This document shows, one piece after another, positions 16,602 to 26,417 of a stretch of DNA of 64,000 bases; the first letter of the stretch is position 1; each line of letters begins with the position of its first letter. A program made the translations under genes and the position numbers. Below the pieces are notes generated by a model. It was not told the DNA's origin. It searched no databases and saw only the letters and a list, made by a program, of their open reading frames with translations. Source of the DNA: Saccharopolyspora endophytica (GTDB lineage: Bacteria; Actinomycetota; Actinomycetes; Mycobacteriales; Pseudonocardiaceae); the NCBI RefSeq assembly GCF_018070075.1, contig NZ_JAGPXE010000002.1:62001-126000 (forward strand), given 5' to 3'.

Positions 16602-17087
16602 CTAAACCTGCGCGCCGTCGTCGTCGGAATCGCTGGGCGGCGTGTGCCGGAGCCGGAAGAGCAGCCAGCCGATACCGGCGCTGATCAGCACCAGGCCCAG
16701 CGGGAGCTTCACGGTCGCCGCGATGCCCGCCAGGCCGGGGATCAGCAGCACCAGCACTCCGAGCACCACGATCCCGACTCCGAGGAAGGTCGCCGGGCGC
16801 GGGATCGGCAGCGGCGGGGGCTCGGGCGGAACGAAGTGCTCCTCCTCTTCCGCTGCCGGGGCCCAATCGCGCGGACCTTGCTCCGCGGGCGGTTCCACCG
16901 GCTTGGTCTCCTCCGGTGCGTCGGCCGCCGGACGCGTCGGCTCCTCCGGGGACGGCTGCGGCTGCGCGTCGTCGTCCTCGCCCGGCCACTTGCCGAACTT
17001 GGTGTCGCGTTCGAGGTCGGCGACGATCTCGGCGAAGGCGGCGTCGATGTCCTCCGGCCCGTCCGAGGAGTTGTGGCGGGCGCTCAT
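16602..17087 (-). CDS. Conserved membrane protein of unknown function with acidic N-terminus
   Basis: This 161-residue protein is not assigned to a named family here. The cytoplasmic half (about 1-100) is acidic and Pro/Glu rich, with an early conserved-looking stretch DAAFAEIVADLERDTKFGKWPG. Two closely spaced membrane segments follow (about 103-123 and 128-146), and the tail is short and acidic (SDSDDDGAQV). It is the second gene of a two-gene unit: its ATG overlaps the stop of the alpha/beta hydrolase gene (ATGA). The topology suggests both ends are in the cytoplasm. Confidence 0.7.
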   Translation of the reverse strand: MSARHNSSDGPEDIDAAFAEIVADLERDTKFGKWPGEDDDAQPQPSPEEPTRPAADAPEETKPVEPPAEQGPRDWAPAAEEEEHFVPPEPPPLPIPRPATFLGVGIVVLGVLVLLIPGLAGIAATVKLPLGLVLISAGIGWLLFRLRHTPPSDSDDDGAQV

Positions 17088-17845
17088 GCCGACTCACCGA
17101 CCCGTGCGCTGTGGACGCGGTGCACGAACTCGACGCTGTCGCTGAAGATTCGCGGCGCGTCGTGATCCAGGGTCGCGACGTGGTAGCTGTCGTCGAGCAC
17201 GACCTCGGTGACGTCCTGGCTGCCCACCTCGTGCAGCACGATCGCGGAGTTCTCCGGCTCCACGACGTGGTCGACGGCGGAGTGCAGCAGGAGCAGCGGC
17301 TGCCGGACCGATCCGAGGTCGGCCCGCACCACGCTCCACATCTGCTGCAGGCTCGCCATGCCGCGCAGCGGCAGGCGCGAGTAAGCCAGCTCCACGACCT
17401 CCGGCTTGGCGATGTCACCCGCGATGGCCGCCATCGACGGAACGACCCTGCTGAGCACCGGCAGCAGCTTGGCCTCCTTGCGCAGGGTCATGACCGACGG
17501 GTTGACCAGCACGATCCCGGCGATGTCGGGGTGCAGCTCGGCGAGGCGCAGCGTCAGCGTGCCGCCCATCGAGAGCCCGAAGACGAACACCGACCGGCAC
17601 CGGTCGCGCAGCTCGTCGAGCGCCTGCTCGACGGCGCCGTACCAGTCGCGCCAGGTCGTCCGGTTGAGTTCCTGCCACCGCGTTCCGTGGCCGGGGAGCA
17701 GCGGGCAGCGCACGGTGTGGCCGGCTTCGGCCAGGTGTTCGGCCCAGCCCCGCATGCTCTGCGGCGTGCTGGTGAACCCGTGGCACAGCAGCACGCCGAT
17801 GTCGTCGGAGCCCTCGTGCGCGAATGGTTCTGCGCCGACTAGCAC
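17084..17845 (-). CDS. Alpha/beta hydrolase (carboxylesterase / monoacylglycerol lipase-like)
   Basis: This 253-residue esterase has the oxyanion motif LLCHGFTSTP, the nucleophile elbow GLSMGG, an aspartate in SAVDHVV and the catalytic histidine in SYHVATLDHD, in the order of Est30-type carboxylesterases and monoacylglycerol lipases. The start at the GTG at 17845 is favoured by GGGAGG about 10 nt upstream; in-frame GTGs at 17863 and 17878 are alternatives. It is translationally coupled to the membrane protein gene downstream and divergent from the PlsC-like acyltransferase, so it may act on short acyl esters or lysolipids. That role is inferred from context only. Confidence 0.8.
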   Translation of the reverse strand: MLVGAEPFAHEGSDDIGVLLCHGFTSTPQSMRGWAEHLAEAGHTVRCPLLPGHGTRWQELNRTTWRDWYGAVEQALDELRDRCRSVFVFGLSMGGTLTLRLAELHPDIAGIVLVNPSVMTLRKEAKLLPVLSRVVPSMAAIAGDIAKPEVVELAYSRLPLRGMASLQQMWSVVRADLGSVRQPLLLLHSAVDHVVEPENSAIVLHEVGSQDVTEVVLDDSYHVATLDHDAPRIFSDSVEFVHRVHSARVGESA

Positions 17846-18122
17846 TGACCCTGTTCCTCCCACCCGTGAACCTCCCACCCGGCTCGAACGCCACGGGGCC
17901 GCTGTGCCTGTTGCGCTTCATCGTCGCACGCGGAGCCGCCGATTGGGACTGGCTCGCGAGCGTCCGAGGATCGGCCGTTCGCGGCGCAGTGCACAACGAG
18001 CGGAACGGAGGATTCCATACCAGGTGTGACGTGATCGGTTTCCGGACGGTGCTCATTGTGCGCAAAGTTCGCGCTCCGTAGGCTGAACAGCAAAGTTTCG
18101 CGCGTGAGGAGGCGGCGGCGCC

Positions 18123-18869
18123 GTGATGTACTGGGTGATGAAACACCTACTGCTCGGTCCCCTCATGAAGTTGTTCTGCCGCCCGCGAGTCGAAGGCGTC
18201 GAGCGCGTGCCGCGCGAGGGTGGCGCGATCCTGGTCAGCAACCACATGGCCGTCGCCGACTCGTTCTTCATGCCGCTGATGATGCCGCGGCGGGTGACGT
18301 TCCTGGCCAAGCGCGAGTACTTCACCGGCAAGGGTGTGCGCGGCAAGTTCAAGAAGGCGTTCTTCTCCGGCGTCGGCCAGGTGCCGATCGACCGCTCCAG
18401 CGGTGCCGCCGCGCAGGCCGCCCTGGACACGGGTGTGCGGCTGCTGTCGGAGGGCAAGCTGCTGGGCGTCTACCCGGAGGGCACCCGTTCCCCGGACGGC
18501 CGTCTCTACAAGGGCAAGACCGGTGTGGCCCGGATGGCGCTGGAGTCGGGGATGCAGGTGATCCCGATCGCGATGTTCGGCACCGACAAGGTCAACCCGA
18601 TCGGCTCGAAGATGTGGTGGCCGCACAAGGTCGTGGTCAAGGTCGGCGAGCCGCTGGACTTCTCCCGCTACGAGGGCATGGCGGGTGACCGCTTCGTCGA
18701 GCGCTCGATCACCGACGAGATCATGTACGCGCTGATGGAGCTCTCCGGGCAGGAGTACGTCGACGTCTACGCCTCCAAGGTCAAGGACGAGCTGGCCGCG
18801 CAGGGCAACGACCTGGGCGGGTGGAGCAGCAGTTCGGCTTCGCGGCTGCCGCAGTCCAAGGCGGGCTGA
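18123..18869 (+). CDS. 1-acyl-sn-glycerol-3-phosphate acyltransferase-like protein (PlsC family)
   Basis: This 248-residue acyltransferase has the catalytic HX4D motif in NHMAVADSFF, the substrate-binding motif VPIDRSSG, the EGTRSPDG motif III, and a proline-containing VIPIAMFG motif IV. It would acylate lysophosphatidic acid or a similar lysolipid on the cytoplasmic membrane face. A GAGGAGG site lies about 8 nt upstream of the start; GTG 18123 and ATG 18126 are equally possible. Its position next to the exoribonuclease gene matches the Rv2182c-Rv2179c area of M. tuberculosis. True substrate (phospholipid or mannolipid) is not resolved. Confidence 0.88.
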   Translation: MMYWVMKHLLLGPLMKLFCRPRVEGVERVPREGGAILVSNHMAVADSFFMPLMMPRRVTFLAKREYFTGKGVRGKFKKAFFSGVGQVPIDRSSGAAAQAALDTGVRLLSEGKLLGVYPEGTRSPDGRLYKGKTGVARMALESGMQVIPIAMFGTDKVNPIGSKMWWPHKVVVKVGEPLDFSRYEGMAGDRFVERSITDEIMYALMELSGQEYVDVYASKVKDELAAQGNDLGGWSSSSASRLPQSKAG

Positions 18870-18902
18870 CGGGCCCGACCGAGTCGCTCGAACACCGCCG
18901 CA

Positions 18903-18908
18903 TACGCT
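18903..18908 (+). promoter_or_regulatory. Leaderless -10 element (TACGCT)
   Basis: TACGCT ends exactly 6 nt before the GTG at 18915. No Shine-Dalgarno precedes the gene. Confidence 0.5.
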
Positions 18909-18914
18909 TCGTGG

Positions 18915-19415
18915 GTGCGGTACTTCTACGACTGCGAGTTCATCGAGGACGGGCGGACCATCGATCTGGTGTCGATCGGTGTGGTCGACGAGACGGGTCG
19001 CGAGTTCTACGCGGTGTCCACCGAGTTCGACGCCGCCCGGGCGGGCGCCTGGGTGCGCGAGCACGTCCTGCCGCAGTTGCCGCCGCCGGCCGAGCAGTGC
19101 TGGAAGTCCCGGTCCCGCATCCGCGAGGACCTGTACAAGTTCCTCACCTCGCGCAGCGGGAACATCGAGCTGTGGGCCTGGTACGCCGCCTACGACCACG
19201 TGGCGCTGGCGCAGCTGTGGGGCCCGATGCCGACGCTGCCGTCCCGGATCCCGAAGTTCACCCGCGACCTGCGGCAGCGCTGGGAGGACGTCGGCAAGCC
19301 CAAGCTGCCGTCGGCCCCGGACAACGCCCACGACGCGCTCGCCGACGCCAAGCACAACCTCGAGCGCTGGAAGGTCATTGAGGAGATCCAGCGCAAGCGC
19401 GGATACCCGCTGTAA
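18915..19415 (+). CDS. 3'-5' exoribonuclease of the Rv2179c family
   Basis: This 166-residue protein is a compact RNase T-like DEDDh exonuclease. It begins MRYFYDCEFIEDGRTIDLVSIG, giving the first acidic pair (D6, E8). It continues with the WAWYAAYDHVALAQLWG aspartate block and ends with NAHDALADAKHNLERWKVI, which holds the histidine and last aspartate. The M. tuberculosis homologue Rv2179c has been described as a Mg-dependent 3' exoribonuclease (family knowledge). The start follows a TACGCT element by 6 nt, implying a leaderless message. Phylogenetically it is restricted to a few bacterial groups. Confidence 0.9.
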   Translation: MRYFYDCEFIEDGRTIDLVSIGVVDETGREFYAVSTEFDAARAGAWVREHVLPQLPPPAEQCWKSRSRIREDLYKFLTSRSGNIELWAWYAAYDHVALAQLWGPMPTLPSRIPKFTRDLRQRWEDVGKPKLPSAPDNAHDALADAKHNLERWKVIEEIQRKRGYPL

Positions 19416-19537
19416 TTCCGCCATACCGGCGAGTAAGCACGTCAGGTTCTTGCTGCACCGATCCAGTCCGTGAAACGCTGTCCCGAGGGGGAGACGTGGA
19501 TCACTGACGGGTTGGATTCGAGGAGGCGGCAACAGCG

Positions 19538-20575
19538 ATGCCCGCTGGAATGCGTGTCGGAGTACTCACCGGTGGCGGCGACTGCCCAGGGCTCAACGCG
19601 GTGCTCCGCGCGGTGACCCGCAAGGGGGTCTCGGTCTTCGGGCACGAGATCATCGGATTCCGGAACGGCTGGCTCGGCCCGATCGAAGGCCTGACGACGC
19701 CGCTGACGCTGGACAAGGTGGAGGAGATCCTCAACCGGGGTGGCACGATCCTCGGCTCCTCGCGCACCAACCCGTTCAAGGTCGACGGTGGCGTGGACCG
19801 GCTCAAGGCCACGATCGCCGAGCACCGGATCGACGCGCTGGTCGCCATCGGCGGTGAGGACACCCTCGGCGTGGCCGAGAAGCTCACCCAGGAGGGCGTG
19901 CCGGTGGTGGGCGTGCCGAAGACGATCGACAACGACCTCGACGCCACCGACTACACCTTCGGTTTCGACACCGCCGTGCACATCGCCACCGAGGCGATCG
20001 ACCGGCTGCGCACGACGGCCGAGTCGCACCACCGCGCGCTGGTGGTCGAGGTGATGGGCCGGCACGCGGGCTGGATCGCCCTGCACTCGGGCCTGGCGGG
20101 CGGCGCGAACGTGATCCTGGTGCCGGAGCAGGAGTTCAACGTCGAGCGCGTCGTGGACTGGGTCCAGCAGCGCTTCGAGCGCCAGTACGCCCCGATCATC
20201 GTCGTCGCGGAGGGCGCGATCCCGGAGGGCGGCGAGGAGCTGCTGGCCGGTGGCGAGAAGGACGCGTTCGGGCACGTCCGGCTCGGTGGTGTCGGCACCT
20301 GGCTGGCCGATGAGATCGCCCACCGGACCGGCCAGGAGTCCCGCGCGGTCGTGCTCGGCCACACCCAGCGCGGCGGCACCCCCACGGCCTACGACCGGGT
20401 CCTGGCCACCCGCTTCGGCCTGCACGCCATCGACGCCATCACCGACGGCGACCACGGCAAGATGGTCGCCCTGCGCGGCACCGACATCGTCCGGGTCCCG
20501 CTCGGGGAGGCGACGGCGGCGCTCAAGACGGTCCCCAAGGAGCGCCTCGCTGAAGCCGAAGTCCTCTTCGGCTGA
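19538..20575 (+). CDS. pfkA: 6-phosphofructokinase with pyrophosphate-type active-site residues
   Basis: This 345-residue group III phosphofructokinase phosphorylates fructose-6-phosphate. Key motifs are GGGDCPGLNAV at the phosphoryl donor site, IGGEDTL, PKTIDNDL (the catalytic TIDND) and MGRHAGWIA. Two residues that separate ATP from pyrophosphate enzymes both have the pyrophosphate form: Asp108 in GGED (E. coli Gly104) and Lys128 in PKTIDND (E. coli Gly124). It therefore resembles the Amycolatopsis methanolica PPi-PFK more than the ATP enzymes. GAGGAGG lies 11 nt upstream of the ATG; a second ATG at 19550 is possible. A strong terminator follows. Confidence 0.9.
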   Translation: MPAGMRVGVLTGGGDCPGLNAVLRAVTRKGVSVFGHEIIGFRNGWLGPIEGLTTPLTLDKVEEILNRGGTILGSSRTNPFKVDGGVDRLKATIAEHRIDALVAIGGEDTLGVAEKLTQEGVPVVGVPKTIDNDLDATDYTFGFDTAVHIATEAIDRLRTTAESHHRALVVEVMGRHAGWIALHSGLAGGANVILVPEQEFNVERVVDWVQQRFERQYAPIIVVAEGAIPEGGEELLAGGEKDAFGHVRLGGVGTWLADEIAHRTGQESRAVVLGHTQRGGTPTAYDRVLATRFGLHAIDAITDGDHGKMVALRGTDIVRVPLGEATAALKTVPKERLAEAEVLFG

Positions 20576-20585
20576 CCCACCCGGC

Positions 20586-20618
20586 AACGCGGGGGCCTCG
20601 AACGAAGGCCCCTGCGTT
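20586..20618 (+). terminator. Terminator after pfkA
   Basis: A 13-bp stem with a single mismatch (20586-20598 with 20606-20618) and a 7-nt loop lies 11 nt after the stop. Confidence 0.75.
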
Positions 20619-20724
20619 CCACCACGTGGACGCGGTTTCTCGTCCGGTTAGGCTCTTCCTTCGCGATTCGAACGGTTCGCAGCGTTGCGGCCGACATCCC
20701 CGTTCATCTCGAAGGAGCCCGCGC

Positions 20725-22176
20725 GTGTCCACGCAATCCGCCGCCGAGCGCCCGCCGGTGCTCATCCGCTCGGCGCAGGACGTCACCGAACTGGTCAACT
20801 CGGGTGCGGCGCGCGGCAGTCACGCGAAGATGATCGTCCTGCTGGCGCTGGGCGGGATCTTCCTGGACGCCTACGACCTCACCTCGCTGGCCTACGGCAT
20901 CACCGACATCAAGCAGCAGTTCGGCCTGACCTCGGTGGGCGCGGGCGCGGTGACGGCCTCGATCAGCGTGGGCGCGATCCTCGGCGCCTGGTTCGGCGGC
21001 GTGCTGGTCGACCGGCTCGGCCGCTACCGCGTGTTCATGGCCGACATGCTGTTCTTCGTGATCTCCGCGCTGGGCTGCGCGCTCGCCCCCAACGCCGAGG
21101 TGCTGATCTTCTTCCGGTTCCTGATGGGCTTCGGCGTCGGCATGGACATCCCGGTGGCGATGGCCTTCCTCGCCGAGTTCTCCAGACTGCGCGGCAAGGG
21201 CAGCAAGGGCGCGCGCACCGCGTCCTGGTCGACGGCCTGGTACGTGGCGACCAGCGGTTGCTACGTGGTGATCATGGCGCTGTACTTCCTGCTGCCGGAG
21301 GCCCACCACGGTCTGCTGTGGCGGTTCACCGTCGGTTTCGGCGCCGTGCCGGCGCTGGTGATCCTGCTGGTGCGCAACAAGTACATGAACGAGTCCCCGT
21401 CCTGGGCGGCGGACAACGGTGATCTGCGGCGCGCGGCGGAGATCCTCACCCGCTCCTACGGCGTGAACGCCACCGTCGCCGAGGACGCTCAGGTTCCCGA
21501 GAAGCCCAAGCGCAAGGGACTTCCGGAGGTCAAGCGGCTCTTCGAGCGCCGCTACCGGGCCCGCACCTTCCAGGCCCTGACGATCGGCCTGGCGCAGACC
21601 TTCGGCTACAACGCGGTCGCCTACGGCCTGCCGGTGATCATCGCGAGCATCCTGGCGCAGGGCGCGCTGAACACGATCAGCGCGTCGCTGGTGCTCAACC
21701 TGGTCTTCGCGGTCACCGGTGGTGTGCTGGGGATCCGGCTGGCCAACCGAGTCGGCGCGTGGAAGCTGACGTTCGTCGGCTTCGCGGTCCAGCTGGCCTC
21801 GCTGGTGGCGCTGGCCCTGATCGGCAAGCCAGACGGCACCGCCTACGTGCTGTTCGCCATCGCCGCGCTGGGCGCGTTCATGTTCGCCCAGGCGTCCGGC
21901 CCGGGCGCGCACTTCATGAGCTTCGCGTCGCTGAGCTACCCGACGTCGATGCGCGGCACCGGCCTCGGCTTCAACCAGGGCACGCTGCGCGTCGGCTCGA
22001 CGCTGGCCCTGTTCTTCTTCCCGGTCCTGAGCACGGCCCTCGCCAGCGGCGTCTTCTGGGTGATCGCCCTGGCACCCCTCATGGGCTTGATCGCCCTCCT
22101 CGCCAAGCGCTGGGAACCGGTCGGCTACGACGCCGACGCCGTCGAAGCGGGCGTGGAACGCGCAGCCGTCAACTGA
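20725..22176 (+). CDS. MFS transporter, 12 transmembrane segments
   Basis: This 483-residue major facilitator carrier has two six-helix halves. The signature loop between helices 2 and 3 reads FGGVLVDRLGRYRVF, and a conserved RFLMGFGVGMDIPVAMAFLAEF segment is typical of the sugar/organic-acid porter branches. It begins with helix 1 at DAYDLTSLAYGI. A cytoplasmic central loop (about 240-275) separates the halves. The GTG at 20725 was chosen because AAGGAG stands 7 nt upstream; a reading from 20626 has no RBS. Substrate is unknown. Its position just after pfkA makes a sugar or inositol-like substrate plausible but unproven. Confidence 0.85.
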   Translation: MSTQSAAERPPVLIRSAQDVTELVNSGAARGSHAKMIVLLALGGIFLDAYDLTSLAYGITDIKQQFGLTSVGAGAVTASISVGAILGAWFGGVLVDRLGRYRVFMADMLFFVISALGCALAPNAEVLIFFRFLMGFGVGMDIPVAMAFLAEFSRLRGKGSKGARTASWSTAWYVATSGCYVVIMALYFLLPEAHHGLLWRFTVGFGAVPALVILLVRNKYMNESPSWAADNGDLRRAAEILTRSYGVNATVAEDAQVPEKPKRKGLPEVKRLFERRYRARTFQALTIGLAQTFGYNAVAYGLPVIIASILAQGALNTISASLVLNLVFAVTGGVLGIRLANRVGAWKLTFVGFAVQLASLVALALIGKPDGTAYVLFAIAALGAFMFAQASGPGAHFMSFASLSYPTSMRGTGLGFNQGTLRVGSTLALFFFPVLSTALASGVFWVIALAPLMGLIALLAKRWEPVGYDADAVEAGVERAAVN

Positions 22177-22269
22177 AGCGGTGCCCGGAACTCGCGGATC
22201 CGGGACACTGCTGAGCGGGCGTGGTCCCTTGAGCGGGGTTCATCCAGGCCACCACGTCCCGTCCTCATC

Positions 22270-23106
22270 TCATGCGGACGTTCTCCACACGACGGCGTCC
22301 AGCATGAGCTGTTGCTCTTCAGCCCGGAGCAGCGTGATCCGCCCGTAAGCGCCTTCAGAAGTCCGCACGCAGAACACTGCGCCGGTGACGACCTCTTCGA
22401 AGCCGCTGTAGCTCTTGTACGGAGCTCGGATGCAATCGTCGAGGGTCGCCTGCTTGCTGCCCATGTACGCCAAGTGGTACGGCGCGGTCAGGGTTCCGCT
22501 CGCATTCTTGAGGTCGTCGGAGAGGTTGGGGTTGCTGCTGCTCGACGAGTACTTCGCGATCCAGTAGGGCTCGCGCGAGTCGAGATCCAGTGCGTAGTAG
22601 GGCGTTAGGGCAATGGGCTTGTCGCCGCTCGCCCTGGCGATGCTGGGGTCACCCCCAGCCGGTTCGCTCGGCGGGCTCGATTCCTGCGGCGTCGTCACGG
22701 GTGAGCTCGTCGACGGGACGTGGGCCGGCTGATCGGACGACTGCGAGGGCTGGGGTGCCTGGGATGGTTTTCCGGAGTTGGTGGGCGATCCCGCCTGCGC
22801 CCGGGTGATCATCGCGCTGGTCGCCACAGCCGTGATGAGCGAGGCGCCGGCCACGATCGCCACGATGGAGAAGATCACCCACCGATCGACCGTCCTACCG
22901 AAGGCGATCCAGAGGTGCACGGTGCCTAGGACCAGCGCGAGCGATGCGATGACCAAGGCGATGTTGTGCGTTGAACTCGTCAGCAGCGCGACCACTGCGG
23001 CGATATCGGCGAGGATGCTGATGGGCCACAACCGTTGGGAAAGGGGTTTGCGGTCAGTCCTCTCCTGAACGTGCTGCTGGCCGGGCTCCTCGCGAGTCCC
23101 CGTCAC
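22270..23106 (-). CDS. Hypothetical membrane-anchored protein with exported C-terminal domain
   Basis: I do not recognise this 278-residue protein. It has three predicted membrane segments (about 26-44, 48-68 and 75-100), then a Ser/Pro/Thr-rich extracellular linker (about 105-155), and an exported domain of about 120 residues containing two cysteines (DDCIRAPY and AVFCVRTSEG) that could form a disulfide. GGAG stands 6 nt before the GTG start. The domain layout (membrane sensor or stalk plus small globular head) recalls many actinobacterial DUFs near regulatory genes. Codon use is a little less G/C biased than its neighbours. It sits in an accessory patch absent from the related mycobacterial order. 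Confidence 0.6.
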   Translation of the reverse strand: MTGTREEPGQQHVQERTDRKPLSQRLWPISILADIAAVVALLTSSTHNIALVIASLALVLGTVHLWIAFGRTVDRWVIFSIVAIVAGASLITAVATSAMITRAQAGSPTNSGKPSQAPQPSQSSDQPAHVPSTSSPVTTPQESSPPSEPAGGDPSIARASGDKPIALTPYYALDLDSREPYWIAKYSSSSSNPNLSDDLKNASGTLTAPYHLAYMGSKQATLDDCIRAPYKSYSGFEEVVTGAVFCVRTSEGAYGRITLLRAEEQQLMLDAVVWRTSA

Positions 23107-23300
23107 CGCTGGCTCCTCTCGTGTCGATCAACGCGGCGGGAGCCTAGCGGCGGGCAGACGTTCGCTGGGGCGGTTTTCAACGTTTCACGTCAATCGGGTG
23201 TCGGCCCCTGATCTTTCGAGCCACCACAACTCGTCGCTGCAGCAATTCGGTGGCCGGATTCACCGTCATTTTTCAGAACCCGAGCACGGAGGTTTTCGGA

Positions 23301-23525
23301 TCACCTCGCGTGGCCAGCCTTGAGGGTGTCGTTGCATTCCTGGCAGGTCGGAGCGCAGATCCAGTCCATTTCGGATGGGACGGCCAGGGCGAAGGTCTTG
23401 CCGCAGTGCGCAGGCGCCGCCGTGCTGGCGTTGGCTCTCCGCCCAGGGAAGGCGTGCCGGGTCAGTCCGTAGCCGTGGGAGCCGTCAGCCACTGGGAGCC
23501 AGAAATAGCGCGCGGCGTTGGTCAT
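23301..23525 (-). CDS. Small zinc-finger protein (zf-HC3-like)
   Basis: This 74-residue protein begins TNAARYFWLPVADGSHGYGLTRHAFPG and carries His/Cys positions spaced as in the zf-HC3 proteins common in Pseudonocardiaceae. Examples are HCGKTF, and CAPTCQECNDTL at the C-terminus, with a conserved SEMDWI stretch between. The family is usually found beside XRE regulators. The ATG at 23525 was preferred because GGAGG stands 6 nt upstream; a GTG start at 23546 is possible. It is transcribed divergently from the HTH gene at 23625, so the 99-bp gap is a shared control region. Zinc binding is inferred from Cys/His spacing; the cellular role is unknown. Confidence 0.65.
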   Translation of the reverse strand: MTNAARYFWLPVADGSHGYGLTRHAFPGRRANASTAAPAHCGKTFALAVPSEMDWICAPTCQECNDTLKAGHAR

Positions 23526-23624
23526 GCGGTGCCTCCGGTCGATCACTATCGATTACGTAACGTGCCATGAATGACACTAGGAGTTACTTGCGGTTCTGAG
23601 GGACAACGCGGGGACAATGCTCGA
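23526..23624. promoter_or_regulatory. Divergent control region of the zinc-finger/HTH pair
   Basis: This 99-bp gap is AT-richer than its surroundings. It contains a perfect 8-bp palindrome TTACGTAA (23553-23560) and a further GTTAC half-site (23583-23587). GACAAT (23613-23618) lies exactly 6 nt before the GTG of the HTH gene and may be a weak leaderless -10. An autoregulatory operator is plausible. Confidence 0.4.
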
Positions 23625-24815
23625 GTGGAGAGCGCCGGGGTTCGGATCGCCGTGCTGCGCAAGCTCGCCGGGTGGACGCAGCAGCAGCTGGCGGCGCGCA
23701 CCTTCGTGTCCACGAGCCTGGTCAAGAAGGTCGAGCAGGGGAGGACGCCGCCCAGCTCGGCGTTCATCGCGGCCTGCGCGAAGGCGTTCGGCGTCGACGT
23801 CCGCGAGCTGCACGGGGTGCGAGTCGCCGACGTGGTGACTGATTTCCACAGCGAACAGGCCGACATCCCTGAGCTCCGGGAAGCGCTGCACGCGTTCGAT
23901 GATCCGCAACCCAGTGCCCCCGAACTCGGCGTGGAAGAGCTGCGAGCGCTCCTCGATCGAGCCGAACGACTCCGCGCCGCGCAGCGGTACGCCGAGCTGA
24001 CCCGGATGCTTCCGCAGACTCTCCACCACCTCCATGCGCTTGCCGGGCGCGCCGTACCGGGCACCAGTGACGGCGAGCAGGTGCGGTCGGTCCTGCACGA
24101 CGCCTACCGGCTCAGCGCCTCGGCGGCAGGGCGGTTCGGGCATCCGGACCTGGCTGCGATCGCTTCCGAGAGGCACGTGGCGCTGGCGCCGGAAACCGGA
24201 GATCCGCTTCGTCTGGCGGTCTCGGACTGGCACCGGTCGAGCAACTTCCTGCAGGCCGGACACCACTCGGCGGGCAGCCGTCTGCTCGGTCGCGCTCTGA
24301 ATCGGATTGGTGACCGGCGCGATCCGCGAGCGCTCGGGGTGCAGGCGCAGTTGCACCTGCGGGCAGCGGTGCTGGCTGCGCGTAGTGGTGATGTCGAACG
24401 GGCCGATGATCACGTCCGGTCGGCCAGGGAACTGGTCGGGGCTGGTGCCGATGCTGTGCCGTACTACAACACCGACGCCAGCAAGCTGAACGTTGACGTG
24501 CATTGGTGCGCGGTACCGGTCGAGTATTACGACCCGACGGAGGCCGTGAGCCGCGCCGCTCGAGTCGTGATCGCCGACCCCACCAGGCCGGAGCGTGTTG
24601 CACGTCACCACATCGACCAGGCGCGAGCCTGGACGCTGCACGGCAGCGGTGAGCGCGCCCTCGCGGAGCTCAACGCCGCACGCCGGGTCTCGCCGCACCA
24701 GGTCCGGGTTCATCCCTCGGTGCGTGAGACCGTGCGGGTGCTGCTCGCGGGGGAGCGGCGGGTTCCCGGTGGGTTGAAGGGATTCGCGCGGTGGATGGGG
24801 TTGATCCGGTTCTGA
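23625..24815 (+). CDS. XRE-family HTH regulator with helical-repeat C-terminus
   Basis: This 396-residue regulator has an N-terminal HTH_3/XRE domain (about 5-62: IAVLRKLAGWTQQQLAARTFVSTSLVKKVEQGRTPPS, quoted in two pieces: IAVLRKLAGWTQQQLA and ARTFVSTSLVKKVEQG). The rest (about 80-390) is an all-helical, TPR-like region of the kind found in many actinobacterial regulators paired with small zinc-finger or DUF397-like proteins. The start was placed at the GTG at 23625, 6 nt after GACAAT and immediately before the HTH. The upstream divergent zf-HC3-like gene is the obvious functional partner. The ligand, if any, is unknown. Confidence 0.8.
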   Translation: MESAGVRIAVLRKLAGWTQQQLAARTFVSTSLVKKVEQGRTPPSSAFIAACAKAFGVDVRELHGVRVADVVTDFHSEQADIPELREALHAFDDPQPSAPELGVEELRALLDRAERLRAAQRYAELTRMLPQTLHHLHALAGRAVPGTSDGEQVRSVLHDAYRLSASAAGRFGHPDLAAIASERHVALAPETGDPLRLAVSDWHRSSNFLQAGHHSAGSRLLGRALNRIGDRRDPRALGVQAQLHLRAAVLAARSGDVERADDHVRSARELVGAGADAVPYYNTDASKLNVDVHWCAVPVEYYDPTEAVSRAARVVIADPTRPERVARHHIDQARAWTLHGSGERALAELNAARRVSPHQVRVHPSVRETVRVLLAGERRVPGGLKGFARWMGLIRF

Positions 24816-24885
24816 ATCGACGCCGACCGGTAGTGGACGTCGTGGGTCCGAGTGTGAGACTGCGCTCCCGACGGAAAAGGAGTAG

Positions 24886-26295
<1,410 letters not shown>

Positions 26296-26349
26296 GCAGC
26301 GACTCGTTTCCCGCTACCTTCTGGCTCCGGGATCCGCGACTGATGTGGA

Positions 26350-26366
26350 AAGCGGCTTCGCCGCTT
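26350..26366. repeat. Small AAGCGG-CTTCG-CCGCTT hairpin
   Basis: A perfect 6-bp stem with a CTTCG loop lies between aroG and its main terminator. A closely related CGGCTCCGCCG hairpin occurs in the gap at 7546-7959, suggesting a dispersed intergenic element. Confidence 0.45.
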
Positions 26367-26376
26367 GCCTGACGAG

Positions 26377-26410
26377 AGAACGGGCCCGGAAGTGATTCCG
26401 GGCCCGTTCT
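26377..26410. terminator. Bidirectional terminator between aroG and the mannosyltransferase gene
   Basis: A perfect 15-bp stem (26377-26391 with 26396-26410) and a GTGA loop lie between the two convergent genes. It is the strongest hairpin in the first half of the window. Confidence 0.85.
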
Positions 26411-26417
26411 GCTTCGG

